Shown piece by piece: positions 11,436 to 22,798 of a DNA stretch of 64,000 nucleotides. The first letter of the stretch is position 1. The number at the start of each line of letters is the position of its first letter. This DNA comes from Nemophila menziesii (lineage: Eukaryota > Streptophyta > Magnoliopsida > Boraginales > Hydrophyllaceae). The position numbers were made by a program, and so were the translations under genes. The notes below the pieces were generated by a model. The model was not told where the DNA came from and did no database searches. It was given only the letters and a program-made list of their open reading frames with translations. The stretch covers positions 36,319,505 to 36,383,504 of the forward strand of contig JARWIR010000003.1 in assembly GCA_029959085.1 (NCBI GenBank), given 5' to 3'.

Positions 11436-12606
11436 ATATGTATATAAATATCTTTCTAATTAAGTAATTGTAAATAACAATCCTATAATATTTTTGTTTT
11501 ACTTTTTACCCTATATAAATATTATACTTATTTTACAAAATTTAATTACTCTTTCATTAGTTTACTCTCTCTTTAACTGCATTTTAGCTCTTCTAGTACG
11601 CAAAGTACTTCTTCATGCTCGATATTTTTGGTCGTTTCTTCTCACACGCGAATTTCTCTCAATGTTACTCTTCTCAATCACTCTCACTCGCGCTCAATCT
11701 CTCTATCTCACGCGTTATCAATTCACAATTAGCTATTCTCAATCACTCGCTAGCTATTTCTCTATTTTTTTTCTAATTTTTTATTTCTCAATGTTGTGTT
11801 TTTGCTTGTATGTATTAATGATCTTGAAAGCATTTTGATTTAACTTTCATACTAATTTTTCAATTTTAAGCAACTCTCATGTTTTTCAAGGTTTTTCTCT
11901 TTTAATTGTTTGTTTGTTATGATTATGTTTGTTTATATACTCATTATATACTGTTTGTGTGTTTTTTATTCCTTTTTTTGTTTGATTTTAACAGTTTATG
12001 CATATTTTTATGTTTTTGATTTTGTTATTCTGTATTTTTTGTATTTATGTGTAATATAATTCGTCATTTCGTTCGTATTTTGCTTGAATATTGCTAAATT
12101 TTGTGTCTAAGTTGTTTTGATCTAGGTAGAGGTTGTTTTGCAGCTGTAATGCCTTGCATCGGTCTGTGCAGACACAGAATTTCATGTTTAAAACATGAAA
12201 ATTCATGTTTTAAACATGAAATTCTGTGTCTGCACACCTTTTTCTCTTTCCAACTTGTTGCTTGTTTATGTGATCATATTCTACTACTTATGTCATCTCT
12301 TGTTTTATGCAGATGGTTATGGTTGTAGTTAGGTTCTATTCTCAACGTTCTATGTGGTCGTTGAATCTTTTCCCACCTCTCGATTTTGTTTTCGATTACG
12401 AGGTGTCTAAATGACCTTCCTTGCTCTTGATTTCCACGCGTATAGTTTATTCAATTAGAGAGGACGTCAACTATTTGTTGAACAACGATGAAGACTTTTC
12501 CAACATGCAGTTTTTGGTCAGCGAATCAACTTTGGAGCGTATGGATATTTATGTTACGGATGATCGGGAATTAGAGGTTGTTCAGGTTGTTCATCCAAAG
12601 CTTGTC
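11436..12606 (+). mobile_element. Mutator-like element 5' fragment, copy 1 (tentative)
   Basis: Shares a collinear, diverged segment with 29990-31235. Both have a TATA-like box (TATATAAATATT here), a pyrimidine-rich leader, a possible leader intron ending in TGCAG, then ATGGTTATGGTTGT (ATG at 12313), a short frame and an in-frame TGA after 33 codons. After the stop the frame runs on to 12609 and contains NNDEDFSNMQFL and MDIYVTDD, which resemble the N-terminal PB1-like region of plant MuDR transposases. The zinc-binding, catalytic and SWIM regions are absent. The family call rests on a short motif and could be wrong; the duplicated relation of the two segments is directly visible. Confidence 0.4.
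12165..12236. repeat. perfect 72-bp palindrome
   Basis: Two 35-base arms that are exact reverse complements, separated by AA (TGTGCAGACACAGAATTTCA at one end). It contains the smaller palindrome CATGTTTTAAACATG, which recurs at about 12822-12865 and 30947-30962. It lies in the leader of the Mutator-like segment, and the related copy near 30945 has only one arm. Confidence 0.9.
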
Positions 12607-14402
<1,796 letters not shown>

Positions 14403-14797
14403 AATTATTATTTTTCTTTTTCTTTTTAATTTAAAAATATACTGTAAAAAGATTTGTATTTTTTTAGAGATAGGTTTAGATCTATATGGAATGTACCAAC
14501 TTGAAGTGTTTGGAATGTACTAATTCGATTATATCGTGAAAAAAGTTATCGTGAATAGATTTGTGTATTTTTTTTCGGAAAAAAATTGTTTGGCGCGTAC
14601 CAATGGGTGGATCTTGACACGATATCTTCGATCGGGTTTCTAAATAACTCCGGACATTAACATCGGACATAAACAAAAACCATCTATAGCTAAAAAATTA
14701 CTATTAAGTACCCATCGTGCATTTAAAAAAATTAAGGTGTGATAAAACGTAAAATTGGTATGTTCTAACCAAACAAAGATTGGTCTATACCAAAAAC

Positions 14798-15530
14798 TAG
14801 GGGTGAGCATGGTTCGGTTCGTCTCGTTTTTTGGCCAAAACCGAAACCGAACCGAATATGTTGGTTTTTTATAATTTAATAAACAAACCGGGTGGTTCGC
14901 ATTTGGTTCCACATTCGGTTTTTGGTTCCGAATTGGTTCGTTTTGATTCGGTTTTGGTTCGCTTCGAATTTAGATGTTTGGTCAATAATATTTTCACCCC
15001 ATTTCTTGAAATACATTGTTCAATAGAGACTAATATTCCAATACAATTATGCTACTATTACTTGTCCATGTGAGCTATTAATATATCAATTAAATATAAA
15101 CTTATAATCTAAAAATACTTATCTTAATTTATAATACTACAATAAATTTAAATCTATTACTTCTTATTTCATACAATCATGATTTATAAAATCAACCAAG
15201 TAATGATGAATACTTATAATGTTAAGTGATATAAAAAAAAATTCTCACTAATAGTATCATCGAATAGTATAACTAAAATTTCACGTAGATGATAAATTCT
15301 TAACAAAAGTTTCTCCCACATAATTCTTATAAAATAAGTTCACACATTCCCTATTTTTTCCTTCGTTAGTTTAGCTTTTGTTCGGTTTTTTTGGTTCGGT
15401 TTTTACATAATAAACCGAACCAAACCAAAAAATTTGGTTTTTGAAAAATTAAAAACCGAACCATTTGGTTATTCGGTTTTTGGTTATTTTGGTTCGGTTT
15501 TGTTAATTGGATCTCATTTGCTCACCCCTA
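14798..15530. mobile_element. non-autonomous hAT element
   Basis: Terminal inverted repeats TAGGGGTGAGCA at 14798 and TGCTCACCCCTA at 15519-15530, flanked by a perfect 8-bp target duplication CCAAAAAC (14790-14797 and 15531-15538), as expected for hAT. Both subterminal regions are packed with GGTTCGGTTT-type repeats, typical transposase-binding arrays. The 733-bp interior has no transposase frame, so mobilisation would need an enzyme supplied in trans. Confidence 0.9.
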
Positions 15531-15538
15531 CCAAAAAC

Positions 15539-16314
15539 ATAAAAAATATTGGTACGTACAAAAGACAAACTTACTATGGGTATTAGAGTAAAAATTGTAA
15601 CTAAAAAATAAACGTAGGACTTTCTCTGAATATTTTTTTAATTAGGTCTTTGTGACTAATATTTTAAAAAGTTAGGCTTTTAAAAGTAATATCTTTTTTT
15701 TTAAAGCAATTTAGAATGTTGGGGTCTAATCCACCTTAAAGAGCAACTATAGAGGACCAGTCGATTATTTGTTTGTTTGCTCTCTCTTTCTTGAGATTCT
15801 CTATAGAAAAGACAAGAGCCATGTATAGGATGTGCATGAGGCTACTATGTAGGCTAGGTGGTTAGCTTGTCTTGTTTTTTCAGTAGAGACTTAATATCCC
15901 AACATGACATATTATTCGAACCAATAAAAAAACGTACAATTTAATAATAATTGGCATCGGCTGGTTTTAATAGCCCAACCCATATACGTTTGAATATAAT
16001 CTTCAATTAATATATCTGATTAGAGTAAGTTTCGTCCAAAAAAAAAAAAAAAATTAGAGTAAGGTTTGATGACAATTCAGAAATACAAATAAAAATGAAT
16101 TTTAAATGTAAGTAGTTTGAGAACAAGGACTTCGACAATGGTAAATGTAAGGAAGGGTTGTAGCTTATAAATAGTTGTTGGCTTAATTCCTAAATTAACT
16201 CTAGAGGTTACATATATTTTTAAAATTAAGTTAAATAAATAATTATTTTTATTATAAGTTTTTTGTCTATAATATATTTATACACAAATAATAAAACGAA
16301 CAATTATTTATTGT
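15539..16314. other. AT-rich stretch, nothing recognised
   Basis: Scattered A/T tracts. No coding, RNA or terminal-repeat structure could be supported. Confidence 0.4.
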
Positions 16315-17060
16315 ATCACTTCCATCGTTGTTGATTAGTCGACTGTAACAATCAACGGTGATAAACTTCAGAGGTAAACTCTGGCGAATTTAAAAAAAAA
16401 AAAGTAAGGCGGCTATCAGTCAACTTTGGCGACGACCGGTGGTCAACGTCGGTCAACTTCGACGAGTTTATTTATTTATTTATTTTTAAAAAATTTCGGC
16501 GGCCACCTGTCTATTCCGGCTACGACTGACAGTACACGTCTGTCAACTATGTGATTTTTTTACGTTTTATAATTTTCTAATAAAAGTATATCACTGTAAT
16601 TTTTTTTTGGATTTTTTTAATTTTTTAAATAGTTTCCGATTCCGAGGAATTCAGACTAATACCTATACTTGGAAATACAATATTGTGCTTGTGCTATAAA
16701 TACAATATTGTACTTATAGTAACGGGTTAGTGTTATATTATACATGCAACATAAGTACAATATTCTACTGTAGTTTGATATAGTTTTTGTATAATTTTTT
16801 GTAGGAGCCGAAAAAAAAAATTAAAAGAATAAAAAAAAAATGAAAAAAAATTGAATTTGTATATTTTTCTTTTTATAATGGTACAAATATTTTTTAAAAA
16901 TGCATAAGTTAACTGACAATGACCGGCAGCCGTCCCAAAATAAATAAATAAAAACCTCGTCGGAGTTGACCGGCATCCGTCCTATTTTTTTTTTTTAAAA
17001 CTCGTCGGAGTTCTGCGGTTGATTGTCGAAATTGACCGTTCAACAACGGTGATGATGGTG
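16315..17060. mobile_element. foldback-type DNA element with long imperfect inverted arms
   Basis: The left arm (16315-16560) and right arm (about 16905-17060) are imperfect inverted complements. Both carry CGTTGTTGA, a run of TGACCGGCGGTCGGTCAA-like sequence, ACTTCGACGAGTTT against AAACTCGTCGGAGT, and A/T spacers (TTTATTTATTTATTT). The middle is AT-rich and non-coding. Long GC-containing arms around an AT-rich core suggest a MITE or Mutator-like foldback element. Ends and target duplication could not be fixed. Confidence 0.55.
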
Positions 17061-17084
17061 ATAATATAAATAATTAATATATAT

Positions 17085-17222
17085 TAATTATAAAAAAAAA
17101 AAATTAAAAATACTTTTTTAATACATACTTTGGACTCTGGATTATTTGACTCCAATAAAATTTGATCTCGAGATCTCTTGATCACGACAAAGTACTCTAA
17201 CCACTAGAGTAACTATCGATCT
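17085..17222 (-). mobile_element. second tRNA-derived SINE
   Basis: Minus strand begins with CTCTAGTGGTTAGAGTACTT (A-box-like) followed by GATCAAGAGATCTCGAGATC, and ends in A-rich sequence (ttataaaaaaaaaaaatt on plus at about 17089-17106). The B box is degraded. The layout is typical of plant tRNA-related SINEs; no target duplication was confirmed. Confidence 0.5.
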
Positions 17223-17432
17223 TAAAAATAAAAGAGTATTTTTGTAAGGTTAATTCGTAATGACCTATATTTAGAAGTACTATTATCAATAAGGTTTATA
17301 GTAAAAATTAATAATGTTTGGCCTAATTTAAAAAAATGTAGTTTTTATGTTTAATTTTTGAATTATCTCATAGTTATTCTTTTTTTATTTTTTTTATTTT
17401 TTATGTATGGGTGTCTGGGCCAGCTTACGCGT

Positions 17433-18962
17433 TGGTGTCGCCTAGGGTGTGATAAAAATAAGACCAAATTAAGTATGGAAATCTATGCACTCTCACCCTA
17501 GACAGGCACAGTACTGCAAGTATTACAGGACGTATGCAAGTTTTAATGATAAGTAGAGTTCGTTCTCAGGGACTTAAGTGTGTTAAACGCGTAGGAACAG
17601 ATAACGAGTAAAAGTAAATAACTAGAAAACAGAAAATTAAATATTTGGTTTTTCGAATTTATAAATTAAAACTAAATTAAAACTAAGAAAATAAAGACAA
17701 TAAAGTAAAAGATTAAGAATATGAGATGAGAAGTATAGCTTAGGTTTTGCTAGTATGCACTAATCCTTCTAATTCTATCTATAGATCTAGTTCATAAGGG
17801 AGAATATTAGCTTTTGGTAATACTTAGTCAGGATTCTAAATTCCACTACCTTAGACCTTGAGAGCGACTAAGGGGGCTACGTCACAACCAAGAAGTGATT
17901 TAAAATAGGGTTATCAAACGCCACTAAGGCCCTAAGCAAATACTGCAAGTCTTGGTGATACTGTGGTTAAAACAAACCTTAATGACTATCTAGTTAGAAG
18001 TATGTTTTGTCAGAACTGCTATCGACACTAGACATTATGTGGTGGTTCAATAGTTAAACACCCTTACAAGGTGACCATCTAACTACTCTTAAAACAATCC
18101 TAAAGTGATCAGTTCTAGGAAAGACATTAAATCAAAACACATAAGCAAATATAAAGTAAGAAGCTAATATCAGATTAAAACATATAATTCCCAAAGAAAC
18201 TTAGATAGAAGAATTAGAATTCATAGATTATACATATGCAAAACCCAAGCTATGGGAGGTTTAGTTCATACCTGAAGGAAATAAACTAAAAGAAATAATA
18301 AAAGACATCATCTTGCTCTCTACAATAAACTGGAAGAATAAAACCTTAAGAACTAATTACTATGAGGCAAGGATGATTTACAAGTGATATAAGGGTGTAT
18401 TTATAGGTGTTTAGAAGACCTAATTCGTTTTCTTGAGGAATTGTTAAGGTAATGGACTTCTAGCCCAACTCAACTTCGTATGGAAATAAAGATAAACACT
18501 GCTGCGTTGTTTTGGTCATAACTTCTTTATTATTGGTCCGATTTTGCTCCACAAGATACCAAAAGAATCGCAACGGAATTATCTAGGCCCTTTAGGAGTA
18601 ATCTACCAAATTCGGCCTCTTTATTAGTTAAAAACGCCTATCTTTGCAGAATCCCAGATTTAGGCAGCTTTTCCTTTTCCATCTTTTTAGCAATTCTTTC
18701 CTTATCTCCAATTACCATGCATATCTCCTTCCATAAGTTGTTGTCTTTGACTTGGACTCTAATTAATCTCCATAATTATCTTTAAAGCTACACACTAAAT
18801 AAACAATTAAACCCAATATGCTCTAAAAATATTAATTCTACAAATCAAGACACAAAATAGGAAAGTGCACTAAAACTCAAGAAAATCGACATTATTGACT
18901 TCTAAAACACTAAAAATGATGTCTCATCTTAACATAAATCTATCACAAATGAGGAGACATCA
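17433..18962 (-). repeat. 3' LTR of element B
   Basis: 1530 bp, beginning TGATGTCTCC (minus, at 18962) and ending at 17433. A TATA-type box (TATAAATA on minus) is at 18398-18405. It is nearly identical to the 25780-27310 LTR. Confidence 0.95.
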
Positions 18963-18979
18963 AGACCCCCAACTCAAAG
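18963..18979 (-). other. polypurine tract of element B
   Basis: Minus strand reads CTTTGAGTTGGGGGTCT directly before the 3' LTR, the expected place for the plus-strand primer. The same tract precedes the LTR of element D at 47364-47380. Confidence 0.75.
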
Positions 18980-20553
18980 TTGTATCGTCCCGATACAATA
19001 AAAGATAAAAACATAGGGAAGTCTAGAAATACACACTTATAAAATTCTCAACACAAGGGAAAAGCATAGCAGAATATATAGAATAAACCTAAAGCACATA
19101 ACTCAGAAAATTTCATGCACTAATATTCATAAACTACATACCTGTACACTTCTCATATCCACAGTCAACACGGCTTGATTTCAAGATCAGATTAGTTTCG
19201 CAATGTAAGAAGGATTGGGACTTTACTCAGTTCCCCTTTGAGAGCTATAGATTGTTCATCAAACCTTACTAGTATCCCAGAATCCACTTAACTAATCTCT
19301 AATGGCTCAATCACTTCTCAATTACATAACAAAGAATCACAAGGTCTTTAAGGTTGTAATGTAGGCTTAGGGACGGTGTGATAGTATATTTGGATAATTT
19401 GGAGTGAGCTTTTGGCTCTCTCCTCACTAGCCATCAACGAATCGCCCTAGAGCTTGAGTTACTCTCATAAAACGTTTCTCACTCAACCCAATGAATTCCT
19501 TGATGCACAATTTAGCATCCCCAATAACCCAATTAAGCTTTAAGATGTTCATAAAAATCCACTTTGCCGGTCCGAATATATATATTTTCTTTTCTTTTCA
19601 ATTCAATTCTCTTTTCTATAGCTATGACTCTCTTTTAATGTTGAGATATCACGCTAATTTTCTCATATATATATTTTTTCTTTTAATGCCCTTGTTGTCA
19701 AAATTAGCTCGAAGCTTCTTTTTCATTCACTATTACCCCGGCAAAGGGTTACAATACAATGCTGTGAATCATCCTCAATATAAAGCACAAAGCACAATTA
19801 ATAAGCTCAAAAATCCCAACATAATAACTCCCATAATGGTGGACCCACCACCCCAAACTCAAGCTCTAAAACCACTGTCTAAGCATCGCGATTCGAGTGC
19901 GGGTCATATGGAAAAGTCCTAAAAATCTAAAGGATATGGCTTATAATGTGTTTCAATAAAAAGGCTTTAGAAAGGCTAGAAGGGGCTAAGAAGGATATAA
20001 CTTTTAAACTCAAAAATCACAAGGTGAGAAGGTATAAAAAGGCTTCAAAGGCTTAAAATATGAAAGAACCGCCTTGATCACTTTCTACACTATGTAATTT
20101 AGAAAATTTCTTACCTTTAGCACTTTCATCAAATGGTTTTTCAACTAGCTTGGATCTCACGGCCTACACACTTTCAAGGTTCCCTGAGATCGAACATACT
20201 TTCTATCGCATTGCTTACTAATCTTTTCTTTACTATCAACGTGTGTTTTCCTGCAAATACTCAAAGCATACAAATACGTAGCTCATAAACATATCACTTA
20301 CTATCATTAATCTACTGAGCTTATGCTTTCAGGTTATTAAACACACTCTACATCTAATTCCCATGCATCAAAAATTTTAATTTCACTCAAAAACAGAAAA
20401 ATGGAGATGAGAGACAACGAATCCCCACACCCCCAACTCAAAAATGAGCCGTGTCCCCACGACTCGAAAAAATGACTCGAAAACAGAAATTAAAATTAGC
20501 AGATAGGCATATTTACAGAAATGGTAAGGAAGAAAGAGAACATACTCTCGAGG
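18980..20553 (-). other. non-coding 3' tail of element B
   Basis: About 1.6 kb between the ORF2 stop and the polypurine tract. A plus-strand open frame (19491-19922) has no homology and runs antisense to the element. A second polypurine-like tract (TTTGAGTTGGGGGTG on minus) is at 20428-20442, 110 nt after the ORF2 stop. Confidence 0.6.
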
Positions 20554-21747
20554 CTATTGCCTCGCATCATTGACATCCAAGATTGGAATTGCTGGACCTT
20601 TCGTTAATTGCTCAAGGAGTTTCATGATGTGCACTTGATTAGCATTGATTTGTGCCACATCATTGACTAAAGAAGTTTGAGATGCTTCAAATTTCGTTAA
20701 ACGCTCCTCCATCTTCTCTTGCCAAGATTGCTCCTTTTCTTCCTTCGAGACTTGAGTAGAACCCGCTCTTCGAAGGCTTTCCTTGATCCATGCATTATCA
20801 ATATAACTTGTTTTAAATTCGAGTTTCTCTTCTTCACCCAATACTACATTCGCTTTTCGCACAAGACACGTGATCATAGTTGGAAATTTAACGTTATAAA
20901 CCGATTTAGGAGAGACCGAGAATCGTATCACCTCCTCATAGATCAACTGTGCCACATCAACTTCTTCTCCTCTCAAAATACAATCCAACAGTAGCGCGTT
21001 CTTCATGGTCACCTCCAAAGTTCGTGTGTTTCCAAAGACATTCGGGATAAGGAAATTGTGCCAAATTCTAGCATCTGCTTGAAGATATTTGTAAGGCCAA
21101 GGTGCCTTCAATTCTCCCGTATGTAATTGCACTTTCTCCTTGTCTAAAACATGCTCAAAAAGTAATTCCTTATCAAAGATTTTTCGTTTAGCAACTGCTT
21201 CCTCAAATTTGCAAAAACCTTTCAGATTCTGAAACTTGAAGTGGTTCCTAATCTCCTCAACTGTGAAAGGAACTAACTTTCCTCTAATCGGAACACAATC
21301 ACTATCTCGGCTAACAAGGCCCAGATAGAACTCAAAAACTAATTCATGACATAATTCAGAACGGCTTACCATGAACGTAGACCAACCCAACTTCTCACCA
21401 AGCTCAAAGAATGTCTTGTATTCTCCATCTCTAATTTCCTCCTTGAATACTTTCTCATAGGCAAAAGGTAGTTCTTCTAATTGTTTCTCCGCAGAAATCT
21501 TCAAGGCATTTGAAGTATCCACTTTTTCTATAGGTATAGGATCTGTTTGAGGTAGTGTTCTCTCCTTTGCATAAAAATAAAGCTTTTTACCATTACTATC
21601 ATACGAAGGTTTCCCACTCTTCAATTTATCTTTACCCTTTGATTTAGAACTAGCACCTTTGTCAATTGATTTCTTCTTGTTTAAATCCAATCCCTTGTTA
21701 CTCTTCACCTCCCTCTTGCTAGATAAGATTGATGTTCTATTAGTCAT
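20554..21747 (-). CDS. ORF2 of element B: plant transposon protein (Transposase_32-like)
   Basis: 397 residues from the ATG at 21747-21745; two further in-frame codons upstream begin with TTG, so this ATG is preferred. The N-terminal 60 residues are Lys/Ser-rich (DLNKKKSIDKGASSKSKGK), a possible nuclear or nucleic-acid-binding tail. The central part carries the block typical of the putative plant transposon protein family: DARIWHNFLIPNVFG, TLEVTMKNALLLDCILRGE, VDVAQLIYEEVIRF. The C-terminal 70 residues (EEKEQSWQEKMEERLTKFEA onward) look coiled-coil. No signal peptide or membrane segment is visible, so an envelope role, sometimes suggested for Athila third ORFs, is not supported. Function is unknown. 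It is fully open in a young element, and its promoter-like leader is described separately. Confidence 0.8.
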   Translation of the reverse strand: MTNRTSILSSKREVKSNKGLDLNKKKSIDKGASSKSKGKDKLKSGKPSYDSNGKKLYFYAKERTLPQTDPIPIEKVDTSNALKISAEKQLEELPFAYEKVFKEEIRDGEYKTFFELGEKLGWSTFMVSRSELCHELVFEFYLGLVSRDSDCVPIRGKLVPFTVEEIRNHFKFQNLKGFCKFEEAVAKRKIFDKELLFEHVLDKEKVQLHTGELKAPWPYKYLQADARIWHNFLIPNVFGNTRTLEVTMKNALLLDCILRGEEVDVAQLIYEEVIRFSVSPKSVYNVKFPTMITCLVRKANVVLGEEEKLEFKTSYIDNAWIKESLRRAGSTQVSKEEKEQSWQEKMEERLTKFEASQTSLVNDVAQINANQVHIMKLLEQLTKGPAIPILDVNDARQ

Positions 21748-21755
21748 CCTCAATT

Positions 21756-21771
21756 AACCCCCAACTCAAAG
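21756..21771 (-). other. polypurine-like tract before ORF2
   Basis: Minus strand CTTTGAGTTGGGGGTT, just 9 nt before the ORF2 ATG and nearly identical to the terminal polypurine tract at 18963. It may be a relic of recombination at an old 3' end or an internal plus-strand primer. Confidence 0.55.
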
Positions 21772-22151
21772 CTTTAGCAACCCTTTAAATTTAACTCTTG
21801 AATTAATGGATGAACAAGCTTGATTTGTCCTAGGATGGGTGAATTGGTGATGAATCTCTATGTGGGTGAGGATGATTTGTAATGGGTAGGCTAGGATTTT
21901 TAGAAATTGTGTGATGAATTTGTGAAATTTGGCTTTTTGATTCTTCAATTTGAATGAATTTGGTGATGATTGGTAGCTTGATTTTCTCTTGTAATAATGT
22001 GGAGAGAAGGTTTGATGTGTTTTCCTTGATGATTGGGTAGTGTTTTGGTGATTGGTGAAGGTTTTGATGAGCTTCAATGGAGTTAGGAGAGTTGTGGAGA
22101 AGAAAGAGAGGGTTAAGGTTTAATAATTTCGGAATAATAGGCTCAATACCT

Positions 22152-22159
22152 CCTTTATA
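22152..22159 (-). promoter_or_regulatory. TATA-like box upstream of ORF2
   Basis: Minus strand reads GAGTTATAAAGGAGGT, close to the LTR TATA region of element C (CTTATAAAAGGAGGTC at 38163-38178). It is followed by CTCTCTTTCTTCTCC and an A/C-rich leader of about 400 nt leading to the ORF2 ATG, as in plant 5' UTRs. The GC palindrome block begins about 40 bp upstream. An internal promoter is inferred, not shown. Confidence 0.5.
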
Positions 22160-22180
22160 ACTCAATCCTGTAACTTTCTC

Positions 22181-22590
22181 TCTCCTCTGGCGGCGCTGCG
22201 GACTACCCCTGCGGACCATGGGGTGCACCGCAGGGTAGTCCGTGACATCTGATGCTCGAAAATTTTTGCTCACTGACCTAAACCCGTGGTAGGACCCCGT
22301 GGTACGGGTTTTTGGCTCGCGGACTAGGGTCCGGTGTACCGGAGGGTACACCGCGGCTTCTGCTGTTAACTCCGTCAAAATACCCGTGGTACTCACCCCG
22401 TGGTACGGGTTTTTGGGGCGCGGACCATGGGGAGGTGCACCGCGGGGTAGTCCGTGGAATTTTTTCTTGTTTCTGGATCAAACCCGCGGTAGCAACCCGT
22501 GGTACGGGTTTTGACCTCGCGGACCATACCTGCGGACCATGGGGTAGTCCGTGAGGGTAGTCCGCGGGGTGCTTTCTTGCGCTCCAAAAA
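22181..22590 (-). repeat. GC-rich palindromic repeat block
   Basis: Three units of about 100 bp (starting near 22281, 22381 and 22481) each carry CCCGTGGTACGGGTTTT (22295, 22396, 22495) followed by GCGGACCATGGGG- and GGGGTAGTCCG-type pieces. A separate hairpin has arms at 22199-22214 and 22228-22242 (CCGCAGGGTAGTCCG, one bulged base). GC content is far above the rest of the element. The short open frames crossing the block on both strands are by-products of the repeat. Related motifs occur in the copia-type element at 33446-33592 and 36043-36089. Confidence 0.85.
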
Positions 22591-22798
22591 TTTTCCTCGC
22601 GTTCCCTAACTTGATTTCTCCGATTCCTACACACCAAAAACACTAATACCTTTCTCAAATATGCATTATCAACTAAAAACAACTAAAATAAACTTAAACT
22701 AAGAATGTAAAAGACATGAAAACATAAAAAAAACTTCGGGTTGTCTCCCGAACAGCACTTTTGTTTAACGTCTTTCAAAGTTAGACGTGTTACCTCTG

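Noticed and set aside
20554..21747. Envelope protein call for element B ORF2
   Set aside because: No signal peptide, transmembrane segment or envelope-type Cys pattern; the protein is Lys-rich and coiled-coil at the end.
22278..22682. Open frames on both strands across the GC palindrome block
   Set aside because: They arise from the GC-rich repeated sequence, overlap one another on both strands and have repeat-derived, domain-free translations.
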